In this document: in pieces, positions 53,664 through 62,630 of the stretch
Layout: each line of letters opens with the position of its first letter
How positions within the stretch are numbered: position 1 is the stretch's first letter
Assembly: GCA_041398785.1 (NCBI GenBank)
Contig: JAWKUA010000004.1
Location: forward strand, 124,001 to 188,000
Direction: 5' to 3'
Source: Planctomycetaceae bacterium
Lineage (GTDB): Bacteria > Planctomycetota > Planctomycetia > Planctomycetales > Planctomycetaceae
Length of the DNA stretch: 64,000 nt
Program-made: the position numbers and the translations under genes
Notes under the pieces: model-generated
The model's input: only the letters and a program-made list of their open reading frames with translations
Database searches by the model: none
What the model was told of the DNA's origin: nothing

Positions 53664-54431
53664 ATGAAAACGATCCTGCTGTTCAACGCCGTTGGCATAC
53701 TTTCGTTGATGCTCTGCGTCTGGCTGGTGAGCATCCGTCGAAGCGACGTCAGCATCATCGACATCGTCTGGGGCATGGGCTTCGTGCTCGTGGCATGGAC
53801 TTCATGGGCCAGCCGCGACGCGGGCGAGCGTTCATTGTGGATTCCCGTGATGACGACGGTGTGGGGCGTGCGACTGAGCGGCTATCTGGCCCGGCGAAAC
53901 CACGGCAAACCGGAAGACTATCGCTACGCCGAAATGCGGGAAAAGCACGGCACTGCGTTTCGCTGGATCAGCCTGTTCACCGTATTTTGGCTGCAGGGCC
54001 TGATTCTGTTCCTTGTCAGCCTGCCGCTGCAGTTTGCTCAGGCACTTCAGGAAGATCGTGTCGCCCTGCTGATCACCGGCATTGTGCTGTTTTCGGTCGG
54101 GCTTTGCTTTGAAACCGTTGGCGACTGGCAGCTTGCCCGTTTTCGCAGGAATCCCGAAAACAAGGGCCGCGTGCTGAACACCGGCCTGTGGCGGCTGACG
54201 CGCCATCCCAACTATTTCGGCGACTTCTGCGTCTGGTGGGGACTGGGCGTGCTGAGTCTCAGTTGCGGAGCACCGGTCCTGATCCTGGCCAGTTGCTTGC
54301 TGATGTCTATACTCCTGCTGCGGATCTCTGGCGTGCCTTTGCTTGAAAAATCACTGGTTTCCCGCCGGGACGGCTATGCGGAGTACATTCGCCGGACCAG
54401 TGCGTTTTTCCCGTGGCCCCCCCGAAAGTAG
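53664..54431 (+). CDS. DUF1295 membrane protein (steroid-5-alpha-reductase-like)
   Basis: 255 residues from the ATG at 53664 (the frame opens at 53613). Seven or so membrane segments (MKTILLFNAVGILSLMLCVW; ...VVWGVRLSGYL...; ...LFTVFWLQGLILFLV...). The family motif RLTRHPNYFGDFCVWWG near residue 190 and the preceding GDWQLARFRRNPENKGRVLN match DUF1295/steroid-5-alpha-reductase-like enzymes, whose conserved His and Asn bind NADPH. In lipid clusters it may reduce a double bond left after methyl transfer. It follows the second methyltransferase by 105 bases, and its stop lies inside the start region of the sigma factor gene. Confidence 0.9.
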   Translation: MKTILLFNAVGILSLMLCVWLVSIRRSDVSIIDIVWGMGFVLVAWTSWASRDAGERSLWIPVMTTVWGVRLSGYLARRNHGKPEDYRYAEMREKHGTAFRWISLFTVFWLQGLILFLVSLPLQFAQALQEDRVALLITGIVLFSVGLCFETVGDWQLARFRRNPENKGRVLNTGLWRLTRHPNYFGDFCVWWGLGVLSLSCGAPVLILASCLLMSILLLRISGVPLLEKSLVSRRDGYAEYIRRTSAFFPWPPRK

Positions 54432-55324
54432 CAAGAAAAAAAGAATGGACGGTTTCTTCGGTGAATGACCCTATTTTCTTCATTGACGACCCGGATTTTG
54501 AAACTCTGGATGCGGCTGACCTGCTGAGCCTGCCGGAGGGCATTTCGCTGTACAGCGATCAGGACTGTACGACGAACGACTTTCCTGAAAACGGCGATTT
54601 TGAAGTGATGCGCGGCACTCCGCTGCTTTCGCCGCAGGGGGAAGTCTTCCTGTTTCGCAAGATGAATTTCCTGCTGCGCCGTGCGGAAGAAACTCGCCGA
54701 CAGCTTGTGACCGCCAAATCGCAACATGCGAAGCTGCGCAAGTGCCTTGAACACGCTCTCGCCGACGCTGACGCTGTCCGAAATCACATCGCGGAATGCA
54801 ACCTGCGGCTGGTAATTTCCATCGCCCGAAAGTTCGCGAACTCCTCCCACGAGTTCGACGAGCTGACAAGCGAAGGAAATGAAATCTTGCTGAAGTCGAT
54901 CGCGAAGTTCGATGCGTCGCGAGGTTTTCGCTTCAGCACCTACGCGACGCATTCGGTGCAGAGGCACTTCTTTCGTCTGGCGCAGCGACGGCGCCGACGA
55001 CAGCCCATCGACGCTCCCGGCACCGCAGAACTGCTGCACGGCGTTGCTGCCGTCGATGAAGATCCGCTAATTAGTGAGTGGATCCAGGAAGAGCATCGCG
55101 TCAACGATCTGATCGCCCGCATGGCAGAGCAGCTCGACGAGCGGGAACAGGTCGTGGTTCGCGGACGGTTCGGCATTGGCAACAACGGCGTTGTGAAGAC
55201 TCTGCGGGAACTGGCTCAGGAACTGGGACTCTCCAAGGAGCGCGTTCGTCAACTGCAGATCGCTGCGGTGGAGAAGCTTCGTGACCTTTTCGACGAATGT
55301 AGCCCTGACCTGGCCGCATCGTAG
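54413..55324 (+). CDS. Sigma-70 family sigma factor in the lipid cluster
   Basis: 303 residues from a GTG at 54413 that overlaps the DUF1295 gene by 19 bases; the in-frame GTG at 54461 is an equally possible start (MNDPIFFIDDPDFET). Region 1.2-like part at about 69-90 (TPLLSPQGEVFLFRKMNFLL), region 2 at about 122-190 (IAECNLRLVISIARKF, then DELTSEGNEILLKSIAKFDA and GFRFSTYATHSVQRHFFRL), region 4 at about 236-295 (LDEREQVVVRGRFGIG, TLRELAQELGLSKERVRQLQ). Region 3 is very short between 190 and 236. It is thus of the RpoD/group-2 type and not an ECF factor. It probably controls the cluster it is in. Confidence 0.9.
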   Translation: MAPPKVARKKEWTVSSVNDPIFFIDDPDFETLDAADLLSLPEGISLYSDQDCTTNDFPENGDFEVMRGTPLLSPQGEVFLFRKMNFLLRRAEETRRQLVTAKSQHAKLRKCLEHALADADAVRNHIAECNLRLVISIARKFANSSHEFDELTSEGNEILLKSIAKFDASRGFRFSTYATHSVQRHFFRLAQRRRRRQPIDAPGTAELLHGVAAVDEDPLISEWIQEEHRVNDLIARMAEQLDEREQVVVRGRFGIGNNGVVKTLRELAQELGLSKERVRQLQIAAVEKLRDLFDECSPDLAAS

Positions 55325-55504
55325 ACTGGCCGGCGGGTGGTCATTCCCGTCTGACTGGCAGCCGGGTGCGGGGCGTTGCGAATCACCTCTGCCGACTGAT
55401 TCAATTTTGCAGGTTCTTCCACAACACAAGTGCGTTCAAATTGCGTCAGCCGCGTTCGGATTCGCGGGTGAGGATCTCTTAATGGCCCGGGACAGCGTTT
55501 AAGA

Positions 55505-56527
55505 ATGGCCGAATCGGAAAATACGCATGCCACCGACGCGTCCGTGGCGCTGGCACCGCGGCCATGGATGAGATGCTTCCTTGTGACGACCGGCGCGTGC
55601 AGCCTGTTTGCCGGGGCGGCAGTTCTGCTGGCACCGTCCGTGGTGTTCCGGCTGCTGTCGGCCGAACCGGACTCGATCGGCTTCGATCTGGCACGGGCCA
55701 TCGGACTGCTGGCGATCGCCTTCGGTGTCGGGTATCTGGTTGCGGCAAGACGACCGTTCGATCACTGGGCGATGGTCGTGACCGGGCTTCTGGCGACAAC
55801 ACTCGTTCCGGTTTGGGCGATGAGTCCACTATCGGCCGGCCGGCTGTCATGGAGCGTTGCGTGTGTTGTCCTGGCGTTGAGTCTGGTGTGCTGGTTCCTG
55901 TTTGCTTCCGTGCTGTGGAGTGCAACGAAGTTTCATCACTCACGCCAGGAATACTTCACCGTTCCCGCACCAACGCGGAAGATCGACCCTGTGGGACGGA
56001 TGCTGAGCAATCGCGGCGTTTCTCTGCTGGAACTGTCCCGCGGCCGACCCTTGCTGGCGGTGTTCCTCAGACATTCCGGCTGCACTTTCTGCCGTGAAGC
56101 AGTGTCAGACATTGCACAGCAGCGGCAGCAGATTGAAGCATTGGGAACGCAGATCGCATTCGTACACATGGGCCAGCAGGAACCCGTCGAGCTGCTGAAG
56201 AAGTACAATTTGACAGACCTGCACACGTTCCGCGATCCGTCCTGCAGCCTGTACGACACGTTTGGCCTGAAACTGGGAACGTTCGGACAACTGCTCGGTC
56301 CGAAAGTGTGGTGGAAGGGACTGCTGGCATCGCAGCGGGGGCACAAAGCAGGCGCTTTTCAGGGTAATGTGTTTCGAATGCCGGGCGTATTTCTTTTGCA
56401 CGAAGGCACGATCCTGCGGGCATACAAACACAAGACTGCTGCTGACCGGCCGGATTATGTTGCGCTCGCAACGCCGCCGGCGGCAGCTTCCGATGCCTCC
56501 TCCGCAAACGCCGCGATCCTGAATTGA
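55505..56527 (+). CDS. Membrane-anchored SelL/peroxiredoxin-like CxxC redox protein
   Basis: 340 residues. The first 140 residues hold four membrane segments (MRCFLVTTGACSLFAGAAVL, LARAIGLLAIAFGVGYLVA, WAMVVTGLLATTLVPVW, WSVACVVLALSLVCWFLFA). The second half is a thioredoxin-fold AhpC/TSA-like domain: LLAVFLRHSGCTFCREAVSD with CxxC at Cys193 and Cys196 (codons TGC and TGC, so not selenocysteine), followed by a typical IAFVHMGQQEPVELLKKYNL and NVFRMPGVFLLHEGTILRAY. It resembles prokaryotic SelL-related proteins. It may reduce lipid peroxides or supply electrons at the membrane. It is 180 bases downstream of the sigma factor gene, on the same strand, and ends the cluster. Confidence 0.87.
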   Translation: MAESENTHATDASVALAPRPWMRCFLVTTGACSLFAGAAVLLAPSVVFRLLSAEPDSIGFDLARAIGLLAIAFGVGYLVAARRPFDHWAMVVTGLLATTLVPVWAMSPLSAGRLSWSVACVVLALSLVCWFLFASVLWSATKFHHSRQEYFTVPAPTRKIDPVGRMLSNRGVSLLELSRGRPLLAVFLRHSGCTFCREAVSDIAQQRQQIEALGTQIAFVHMGQQEPVELLKKYNLTDLHTFRDPSCSLYDTFGLKLGTFGQLLGPKVWWKGLLASQRGHKAGAFQGNVFRMPGVFLLHEGTILRAYKHKTAADRPDYVALATPPAAASDASSANAAILN

Positions 56528-56564
56528 GACCGCTGCTTCTGCGCTCCGGCGCGAACCGGATGAC

Positions 56565-57494
56565 TCACCCTGCTTCGCGGAACCGCAGAGACGGCGGTTC
56601 GATGGTGACGATGGTGTTGGGCGGGATGGTGCGGCTGAGTGTCACGTTGGAACCGATCTGCGAGCCGGCTCCGATCACCGTTGAGCCGCCCAGCACGGTG
56701 GCGTTTGAGTAGACGGTGACGTTGTCTTCCAGCGTGGGATGACGTTTCGTGCCTCGGATCAGGTTGCCGTCTTCGTCGCGCGGGAACGACCACGCTCCGA
56801 GCGTCACGCCCTGGTACAGCGTCACACCTGAACCAATCACGCAGGTCTCGCCGATCACGACACCGGTGCCGTGGTCAATGAAGAATCGCGGGCCGATCGA
56901 GGCACCGGGATGGATGTCGATGCCGGTTTCGCGGTGAGCCCACTCCGACAGAATTCGCGGCAGGTACGGAATTCCCAGCAGCAGCAGTTCATGCGCGACT
57001 CGATGAATCATTACAGCTTCGATGCCGGGATAGCACAGGATGATTTCGTCGGGCGTCTTTGCGGCCGGGTCACCGTCGAAGGCCGCCTGAACGTCTTCCA
57101 GCAACATGCGTCTCAGGTTCGGCAGCCGCTTCAGAAACGCCGCGGTCAGTTCGGTCGGGCACCGCAGCGCGGAATCGTCTGCATCACCGCCGTCGTGAAT
57201 CTTCAGCCGTGCTCCGCCGTGATGCAGGATGGCACGGCCGACTTCGATCCGCAGTCGCGAGTTGACGCGATGCATCAGGCTGGTGAATTCGACGGAGCGG
57301 TCCGTGGCCAGGGGACTTCTTGTGCTGCGGTATCCGGGCAGCAGCAGGTCGCGAACGTCCGCGGCGATGGCGATGACGCCTTCGACGGACGGCAGCGCGT
57401 TTTCGTGCAGCGAACAGCCGCGATCCGTCATTTCGCTCAGCAGTTCCCGGACAATCTGATCAATATCCGACGCGTGCGTTTCACGAAACCGCAT
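56565..57494 (-). CDS. cysE: Serine O-acetyltransferase
   Basis: 309 residues from the ATG at 57494 (the frame opens at 57557). It makes O-acetylserine from serine and acetyl-CoA for cysteine synthesis. The left-handed beta-helix is clear: GIDIHPGASIGPRFFIDHGT, GVVIGETCVIGSGVTLYQGV, TVYSNATVLGGSTVIGAGSQ. The family's His-Asp active-site segment FFIDHGTGVVIGE is present. The N-terminal helical domain is longer than in typical bacterial CysE and similar to the EpsC-type and plant forms. It is followed by no cysK in the window. It converges with the SelL-like gene (38 bases apart). Confidence 0.94.
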   Translation of the reverse strand: MRFRETHASDIDQIVRELLSEMTDRGCSLHENALPSVEGVIAIAADVRDLLLPGYRSTRSPLATDRSVEFTSLMHRVNSRLRIEVGRAILHHGGARLKIHDGGDADDSALRCPTELTAAFLKRLPNLRRMLLEDVQAAFDGDPAAKTPDEIILCYPGIEAVMIHRVAHELLLLGIPYLPRILSEWAHRETGIDIHPGASIGPRFFIDHGTGVVIGETCVIGSGVTLYQGVTLGAWSFPRDEDGNLIRGTKRHPTLEDNVTVYSNATVLGGSTVIGAGSQIGSNVTLSRTIPPNTIVTIEPPSLRFREAG

Positions 57495-57874
57495 GGCTCG
57501 AAATTCCCTTTTCGAACGTAACCGGAAGCAGAAGTTCTCAAGCAGAAGCATCGGCACCGGTTGCTGGTGCTCTGCAAGAGACCCGTGCCATCTGCTGCCC
57601 GTTGAATCGACTGCAACATCGCGTCTGGCAGACTCGGAAAAGCTTTCCCGATGCGACCACTCCGCGTCTTCCGGATTCCTTAAACGCGGTCGGCCGGAAT
57701 GGCCGATTCTTCCAACGAGAGGCGTTCGGTGATCGCACGGTGTCCGATTGATGCCGCGGACACCCGAACTGGCGAGCGGCGTCGCATGAGTTCAGCGTTC
57801 TCCACGAAAGTCGATCAATCGCGGACGCGTGCCGCACGGCTTGTCTGTTTCGAACAGCGGCAGGAACTGCCGGT
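57495..57874. other. Divergent intergenic region, 380 bp
   Basis: Between cysE (minus) and the second CPBP gene (plus). No gene, RNA or repeat is supported. AGGA at 57863-57866 serves the plus-strand gene. Confidence 0.4.
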
Positions 57875-58636
57875 ATGGCAACCACAGTTCAGCAACCAGG
57901 TGACTACTGGTCCGATGCACGACGCCCGCTTTCGTGCCTGCTGTTTCTTGCGCCGCTGATCGCGGTCTATGAAGCCGGTGTGCTGATGCTGGCGGACAGT
58001 CAGCCGGACCATCTGCGGAACGGTGCCGATTACTGGATGCGGTCCCTGCTGTCAGGCGCCGGACTCGGTCAGGTGCTGCTGCTTCCGGCTCTGGTCGTTT
58101 TCGTGCTGCTGGGCTGGCATCTGGTCAGACGGCACCCCTGGCACGTTCGTCTGGAAACTCAGATGGGAATGCTGGCGGAAAGTCTGCTGCTGGCGGTGGT
58201 GCTGGTTGGTGTCGGCCAGCTTCATCACCTGATGTTTGTGCGGCTTCAACCTGCTGAGCCGCAGGCTGAGCTGCTGCGTCTGGCGGTGTCCGGCGGGCTG
58301 ACGCGAGCGGTGACGTTTATCGGAGCGGGCGTTTACGAAGAAGTCATGTTCCGACTGCTGCTGGTACCGCTGGCATTCTGGGCGTTTCGGCTGTTTGAGT
58401 TTCCGCCCAGGTGGGCAGCGGCGCTGGCGGCGGTGTCGACGAGCTTTGTGTTTGCTCTGGCTCACCACATCGGACCCAGCGCCGACGCGTTCAACCTGTT
58501 CACGTTTTCATTCCGCGCGGCGGCTGGTGTGTTCTTTGCCACGGTCTTCTTTGTGCGCGGCTTTGGAATCACCGTGGGCTGCCATTCCGCCTACGATCTG
58601 CTGGTCGGCGTGTTTTTGACGTCGGCCGCTTCGTGA
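57875..58636 (+). CDS. CPBP family intramembrane metalloprotease (second copy)
   Basis: 253 residues with about seven membrane segments. CPBP motifs: Glu155-Glu156 and Arg160 in AGVYEEVMFRLLL, His197-His198 in FALAHHIGPS, and His237 in TVGCHSAYD. The family is as for the first copy at 47813, but the sequences differ and it is not a recent duplicate. The gene starts 380 bases from the divergent cysE gene and converges with the leucine-rich-repeat gene, 10 bases apart. Role unknown. Confidence 0.88.
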   Translation: MATTVQQPGDYWSDARRPLSCLLFLAPLIAVYEAGVLMLADSQPDHLRNGADYWMRSLLSGAGLGQVLLLPALVVFVLLGWHLVRRHPWHVRLETQMGMLAESLLLAVVLVGVGQLHHLMFVRLQPAEPQAELLRLAVSGGLTRAVTFIGAGVYEEVMFRLLLVPLAFWAFRLFEFPPRWAAALAAVSTSFVFALAHHIGPSADAFNLFTFSFRAAAGVFFATVFFVRGFGITVGCHSAYDLLVGVFLTSAAS

Positions 58637-58646
58637 TCGCCGGGTG

Positions 58647-59687
58647 CTATTCTGCCGGCATTGGCCCGACAGCCACCGCCGTCGGATCATTGGACGCGAA
58701 GAACCGGCTGACACCTTCCTGAGTGACTTCCGTGCCGCGCAGTTTCAGCGCCCCGAGTTCCGGCAGACCCTTGAAGCTGCCGATGTTGTCATTGGTGACT
58801 TTCGTGTTGTCGGCAAACAATCGAGTCAGCGTGACGAACCCGGCCTGCTTGAAGTCCGCTCCCGTGAACTCCGAGTGGGAAACATCCAGTGAATAAAGCT
58901 CCGGAAGCCTGCCCAGCAGAGCAATGCCGGCATCGGAGATTCGCGGGCTGTGATGCACCGCCAGAATTCTGAGTTTGGACAGCCCCGCCAGCGCACCCAG
59001 GCCTTCATCGGAGATCTGCGTATTCAGAATCTCAAGTTCCTGCAATCCGGTCAGCGGCGCGAGCGACATGGCGGCCGAATCGGTGATCTGATCCGAGCCG
59101 AATTCCAGCGTCTCCAGACCAGGCAGCGCTGTCGCCAGCTTTGCAATTCCTTCGTCGGTAACCTGCGTGCCTGCGATCCGCACGTGCTTCAGACCGGTCA
59201 TGGACGCGATGACATCGATCGACTTGTCGGTCAGATTGGTATTCGTCAGCCGCAGTGTCTGGATCTGTGAGTTTCCGCGGAGCGATTCCAGCTTGTCTTC
59301 CTGCAGCTTTGATGAATTCGAAAGGTCCAGGTAATTCAGCGCCGGAAGTTTGATCAGAGTTGCCAGGCAATCGCCGGACACGGCAGAACCCGCTACGGAA
59401 ACCGTGTGGAGTTTTTCCATGCCGTTCAGCGCGGTCAGTCCGGCGTCCGTCACATCGGGAGCCACCGCAAAGACTTCCTGAAGCGTCTTGAAGGACTCCA
59501 GTTTCTGCAGGTCGGCATCTGTCGGTGACTGTCCGTCGAACCGAACGGACTTTACGGTGTCGTCAAGATTTCGAGCCACGGAAGCTCCCTGGCTCTGCAA
59601 TTCTGCCACAACCCGGGAGTTATCCTGGCACCCGGCGGACAGCACCACAATCGCCGGAAAGACCAATAACATAAGACGTGAAGCCAT
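58647..59687 (-). CDS. Leucine-rich-repeat lipoprotein
   Basis: 346 residues from the ATG at 59687. The signal peptide ends with a lipobox (VVLSAGC), so it is a lipoprotein of the envelope. From about 60 on it consists of about eleven leucine-rich repeats of 23-25 residues with LxxLxLxxTxVTDxGxxxL (for example LKHVRIAGTQVTDEGIAKLA and LQELEILNTQISDEGLGALA). They form a curved solenoid for protein binding. Similar LRR proteins are common in Planctomycetes. It converges with the CPBP gene. Confidence 0.88.
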   Translation of the reverse strand: MASRLMLLVFPAIVVLSAGCQDNSRVVAELQSQGASVARNLDDTVKSVRFDGQSPTDADLQKLESFKTLQEVFAVAPDVTDAGLTALNGMEKLHTVSVAGSAVSGDCLATLIKLPALNYLDLSNSSKLQEDKLESLRGNSQIQTLRLTNTNLTDKSIDVIASMTGLKHVRIAGTQVTDEGIAKLATALPGLETLEFGSDQITDSAAMSLAPLTGLQELEILNTQISDEGLGALAGLSKLRILAVHHSPRISDAGIALLGRLPELYSLDVSHSEFTGADFKQAGFVTLTRLFADNTKVTNDNIGSFKGLPELGALKLRGTEVTQEGVSRFFASNDPTAVAVGPMPAE

Positions 59688-59807
59688 ACCGATCGCTACC
59701 TTCAATTCAGAAAAATACAGACAGGTGGTCAGGAAACATCAAGACGGCTGAGAAGCCCGGAAGTGAATGGTGACGACCATTCTTGTCGCCGCCGCCGCCG
59801 GATCAAG

Positions 59808-62630
59808 TCATCGCTGCGAGTCTTCATTCGATTTCTGCATTCCGCCGATTTCGCGTTTCCACTGCTCGGCAGTCGGTTTCCACATGACGGCCTGGTCGTG
59901 CCACGCCTGCTGTTCGTCGTTCAGCGGCGAGCGGAGATTGTCCAGACAATGTTCAAACTGCTGAATGCAGGCCAGCGCCTCGTCCGGGTTTCCCTGCAGT
60001 TGCTGTGTGCGGCCCAGCAACAACCACGCGGTCGGCTGTCCTCGGTCGGCCAGTGCTCGGAACTCCGGGAAGTCCAGGGCACCGCTGATGGCGTCATCGT
60101 CGGGTGTCAGGATTTGTGCCTGCAGAAAGTGGCGTGTGGCGGTCTCCAGGTCGAATGACCGTTCCGCCGCCTGAGCGGCCAGAATGTGTTCCGCGGCCTG
60201 CTGCCATGCCAGACAAGTCTGCAGTTCAGATTCGGGAACGCTGTCGGCCAGCAGGTGATGCAGCGGCGCACGATGCTGCCTAAGGAAGTCAAGATTCCGC
60301 TGAGCCGACCATGGTCCCGTGTCAAAACGCGGGACGGCAAATTCCAGCACCGGACGATCTTCGGTGTTCAATTCGTCGCCCTTCAGTGCGTATTCCAGTC
60401 GCCGACCCGATGTCAGAAACGTGGCAATAATCTTGTAGGGGTTCGACATCCCGATTTCTGACATATCTTCCCACACGTCGGACTCAGAAAGGAAATTGCG
60501 AACGCGGTCCACCGTCAGTTGCGGACGCTGCTGATGTCCGACCAACAGCACATAATGAGTCCAGCGATTGTGCAGATAGAACACGCTGGTTTCCGGGTAA
60601 ACGCGAGCAAACGTTCTGAGCGTGAGTCGAAAGGAATCCGTTGAAAGTCCGCCGAGCGGCATCCAGATCACCGTGCAGCCGCCCGGTCGCAGAGCGTCGC
60701 GGCAGAGCCGAAAGTATTCCAGGTCGTATAAATTCGCGCTGGATCGATAACGCAGGTCCGTGCAGTCGGAAACGATCGCGTCGTACCGCTGGCTGGTTTC
60801 CGCAAGATACGCGCGGGCGTCTGCGATGATCACCCGGTATCGCGAGTCGTTCTTTTCCATCAGTCCGTGATTGGCCTCCGTCAGCAACGGCGCCATGCGG
60901 GGAACATCCGGGCAGATTTCCACACAGTCCAGACGCTGCAACCGGTCGTGCAATAGAAACGAATGCGATGCTCCTCCGCTGCCGAACCCGACCGTCAGCG
61001 CCGACTCGGGATTTTCCGCGAGTAGCAGGCTCCAGTGAGCCAGGCTTTTCTGGTCCGTCTGCATGATCGTGGACGTGCCGGCCACAGGGACGTCATCGAC
61101 GCAGATTCGGCGTTCGCTGACATCATTTTCAATCACCGCGACCGTAGCCGTGGCGGAGTCACGGTACCCGACAATGAATTCGCCCGGGCGCAGTGTCTGC
61201 AGCCGCCAGGTGGATTCCGGCGCGAGAACCAGAACGATCCCCGCGACGGCGGACATCACCAGCAGCGATGCTGACACCAGACGCCGCTGCCATTCGATTC
61301 GTGCGGCCAGCAACATCTGCACGATGCCGAGCACGGCCACGCCGCGGAGCAGCCCTGCAACGGGTGTGATGACGAAGGCGGCGATGATGGCTCCGGCGAC
61401 GGCGCCCCACGTATTCCACGCATAAAGCCCGCCGACCTGTTTTCCCGCCGAAGATTGTTCCACCGCACTTCTCATCGCCAGCGGCAGCGCCGCTCCCATC
61501 AGCACTGTGGGAATTCCCAGCACAGCGATGGTCCGCACGACAACCTGAGACACGGCATGGCCAAAGTCGACCTGAAGTGTCTTCGGGTCAACGATGTCAT
61601 GGAGTTTCGGCGACAGCACCAGGACCGCGACCGATGCAAGAATCGAGAGTCCCATCAACGCGACCGTGACGGCAAACGCGCGCCATGGCTTTTTCAGCCG
61701 GTCGATAAACAGATAAGTCGCGGCTGTCCCCAGCACCAGGCCCAGCAGCGTGACGGTCAGCACGGCCGAAAAGCTGTACGTCGTGTTTTTCAGCCGGTCA
61801 AATCCGAAAATCAGCGACCGCGTCCATAGGTATTGAGTCGCCAGTCCCGCGAAGCCGCACAGAAACACGGAACAGCGCAACAGCATCCACGGCGGGGCGT
61901 CCGTCGCGGACTCCTCCGGATACACCGGCGGGGTTTCCGACAATTGCGATTCCGTCGATCGATTTTCACCGACGCTGCTGCGGCGACGACCGGCAATCAG
62001 CAGCGCGAGAACGGTCGCGGCGACATTCAGTCCGATCGCCGCGTACACGGTATTTCGAATCCCCAGCAGTGGAATCAGCAGAAAGCCGGCCAGGACTGCT
62101 CCCGCGGCCGCGCCGAGCGTGTTGATGCCGTAAAGCCAGGTAAACCGGCGGCCGACGTGCGCGTTGCTGCGGATGACCGCTCGGCAAAGCACGGGCAGAG
62201 TCGCACCCATCAGTGCCGTCGGGATGACCAGAACCAGCAGGATCAGGCTGAACTGAACGACCGCGCGGGTGACTGATGATTCTCCCGCGTCAAACAGGAT
62301 TCTCTGCACTAACCCCACGCCGTGAATGGCCGACGGCATTGCCAATGCACAGGTTCCGATCAGCAGCTCCAAAAGCGCATAGACCTGGATGGGGCGCTGC
62401 ATCCGGTCCGCTCGCCCGCCCGCCAATCGGCTTCCGAGCCCCAGTCCTGCCATGAACGAAGCCGTTGTCGCGGCCAGAGCGGGGCCGGTGGCTCCAAATG
62501 TCGTGGCCAGCATTCGAAACCAGACGACTTCATAGATCAGACCGGCAACTCCGGACAGCAGGAAAATGCACCCAGTCAGCCAAACGGTCAGTCCCGGAAC
62601 CAGCCGGCCGGATTCGTTCGAAGCACTCAT
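59808..62630 (-). CDS. MFS-spermidine-synthase-like fusion with C-terminal tetratricopeptide-like tail
   Basis: 940 residues. The first about 440 residues have 12 membrane segments (GLTVWLTGCIFLLSGVAGLI, IYEVVWFRMLATTFGATGPA...) as in MFS fusions; two halves separated by a long hydrophilic loop of about 65 residues. The middle (about 480-720) is a methyltransferase-like domain: ALTVGFGSGGASHSFLLHDR, CVEICPDVPRM, RVIIADARAYLAET, YDAIVSDCTDLRYRSSAN. The SAM/dcSAM loop differs from the GGGEG of true spermidine synthases. The C-terminal 150 residues are helical and TPR-like. Its start overlaps the upstream SGNH gene's stop (ATGA), so they are translated together. Function of such fusions is unsettled. 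Confidence 0.88.
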   Translation of the reverse strand: MSASNESGRLVPGLTVWLTGCIFLLSGVAGLIYEVVWFRMLATTFGATGPALAATTASFMAGLGLGSRLAGGRADRMQRPIQVYALLELLIGTCALAMPSAIHGVGLVQRILFDAGESSVTRAVVQFSLILLVLVIPTALMGATLPVLCRAVIRSNAHVGRRFTWLYGINTLGAAAGAVLAGFLLIPLLGIRNTVYAAIGLNVAATVLALLIAGRRRSSVGENRSTESQLSETPPVYPEESATDAPPWMLLRCSVFLCGFAGLATQYLWTRSLIFGFDRLKNTTYSFSAVLTVTLLGLVLGTAATYLFIDRLKKPWRAFAVTVALMGLSILASVAVLVLSPKLHDIVDPKTLQVDFGHAVSQVVVRTIAVLGIPTVLMGAALPLAMRSAVEQSSAGKQVGGLYAWNTWGAVAGAIIAAFVITPVAGLLRGVAVLGIVQMLLAARIEWQRRLVSASLLVMSAVAGIVLVLAPESTWRLQTLRPGEFIVGYRDSATATVAVIENDVSERRICVDDVPVAGTSTIMQTDQKSLAHWSLLLAENPESALTVGFGSGGASHSFLLHDRLQRLDCVEICPDVPRMAPLLTEANHGLMEKNDSRYRVIIADARAYLAETSQRYDAIVSDCTDLRYRSSANLYDLEYFRLCRDALRPGGCTVIWMPLGGLSTDSFRLTLRTFARVYPETSVFYLHNRWTHYVLLVGHQQRPQLTVDRVRNFLSESDVWEDMSEIGMSNPYKIIATFLTSGRRLEYALKGDELNTEDRPVLEFAVPRFDTGPWSAQRNLDFLRQHRAPLHHLLADSVPESELQTCLAWQQAAEHILAAQAAERSFDLETATRHFLQAQILTPDDDAISGALDFPEFRALADRGQPTAWLLLGRTQQLQGNPDEALACIQQFEHCLDNLRSPLNDEQQAWHDQAVMWKPTAEQWKREIGGMQKSNEDSQR

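Noticed and set aside
55505..56527. Selenocysteine insertion in the SelL-like gene
   Set aside because: Both positions of the redox motif are TGC (Cys), and there is no in-frame TGA.
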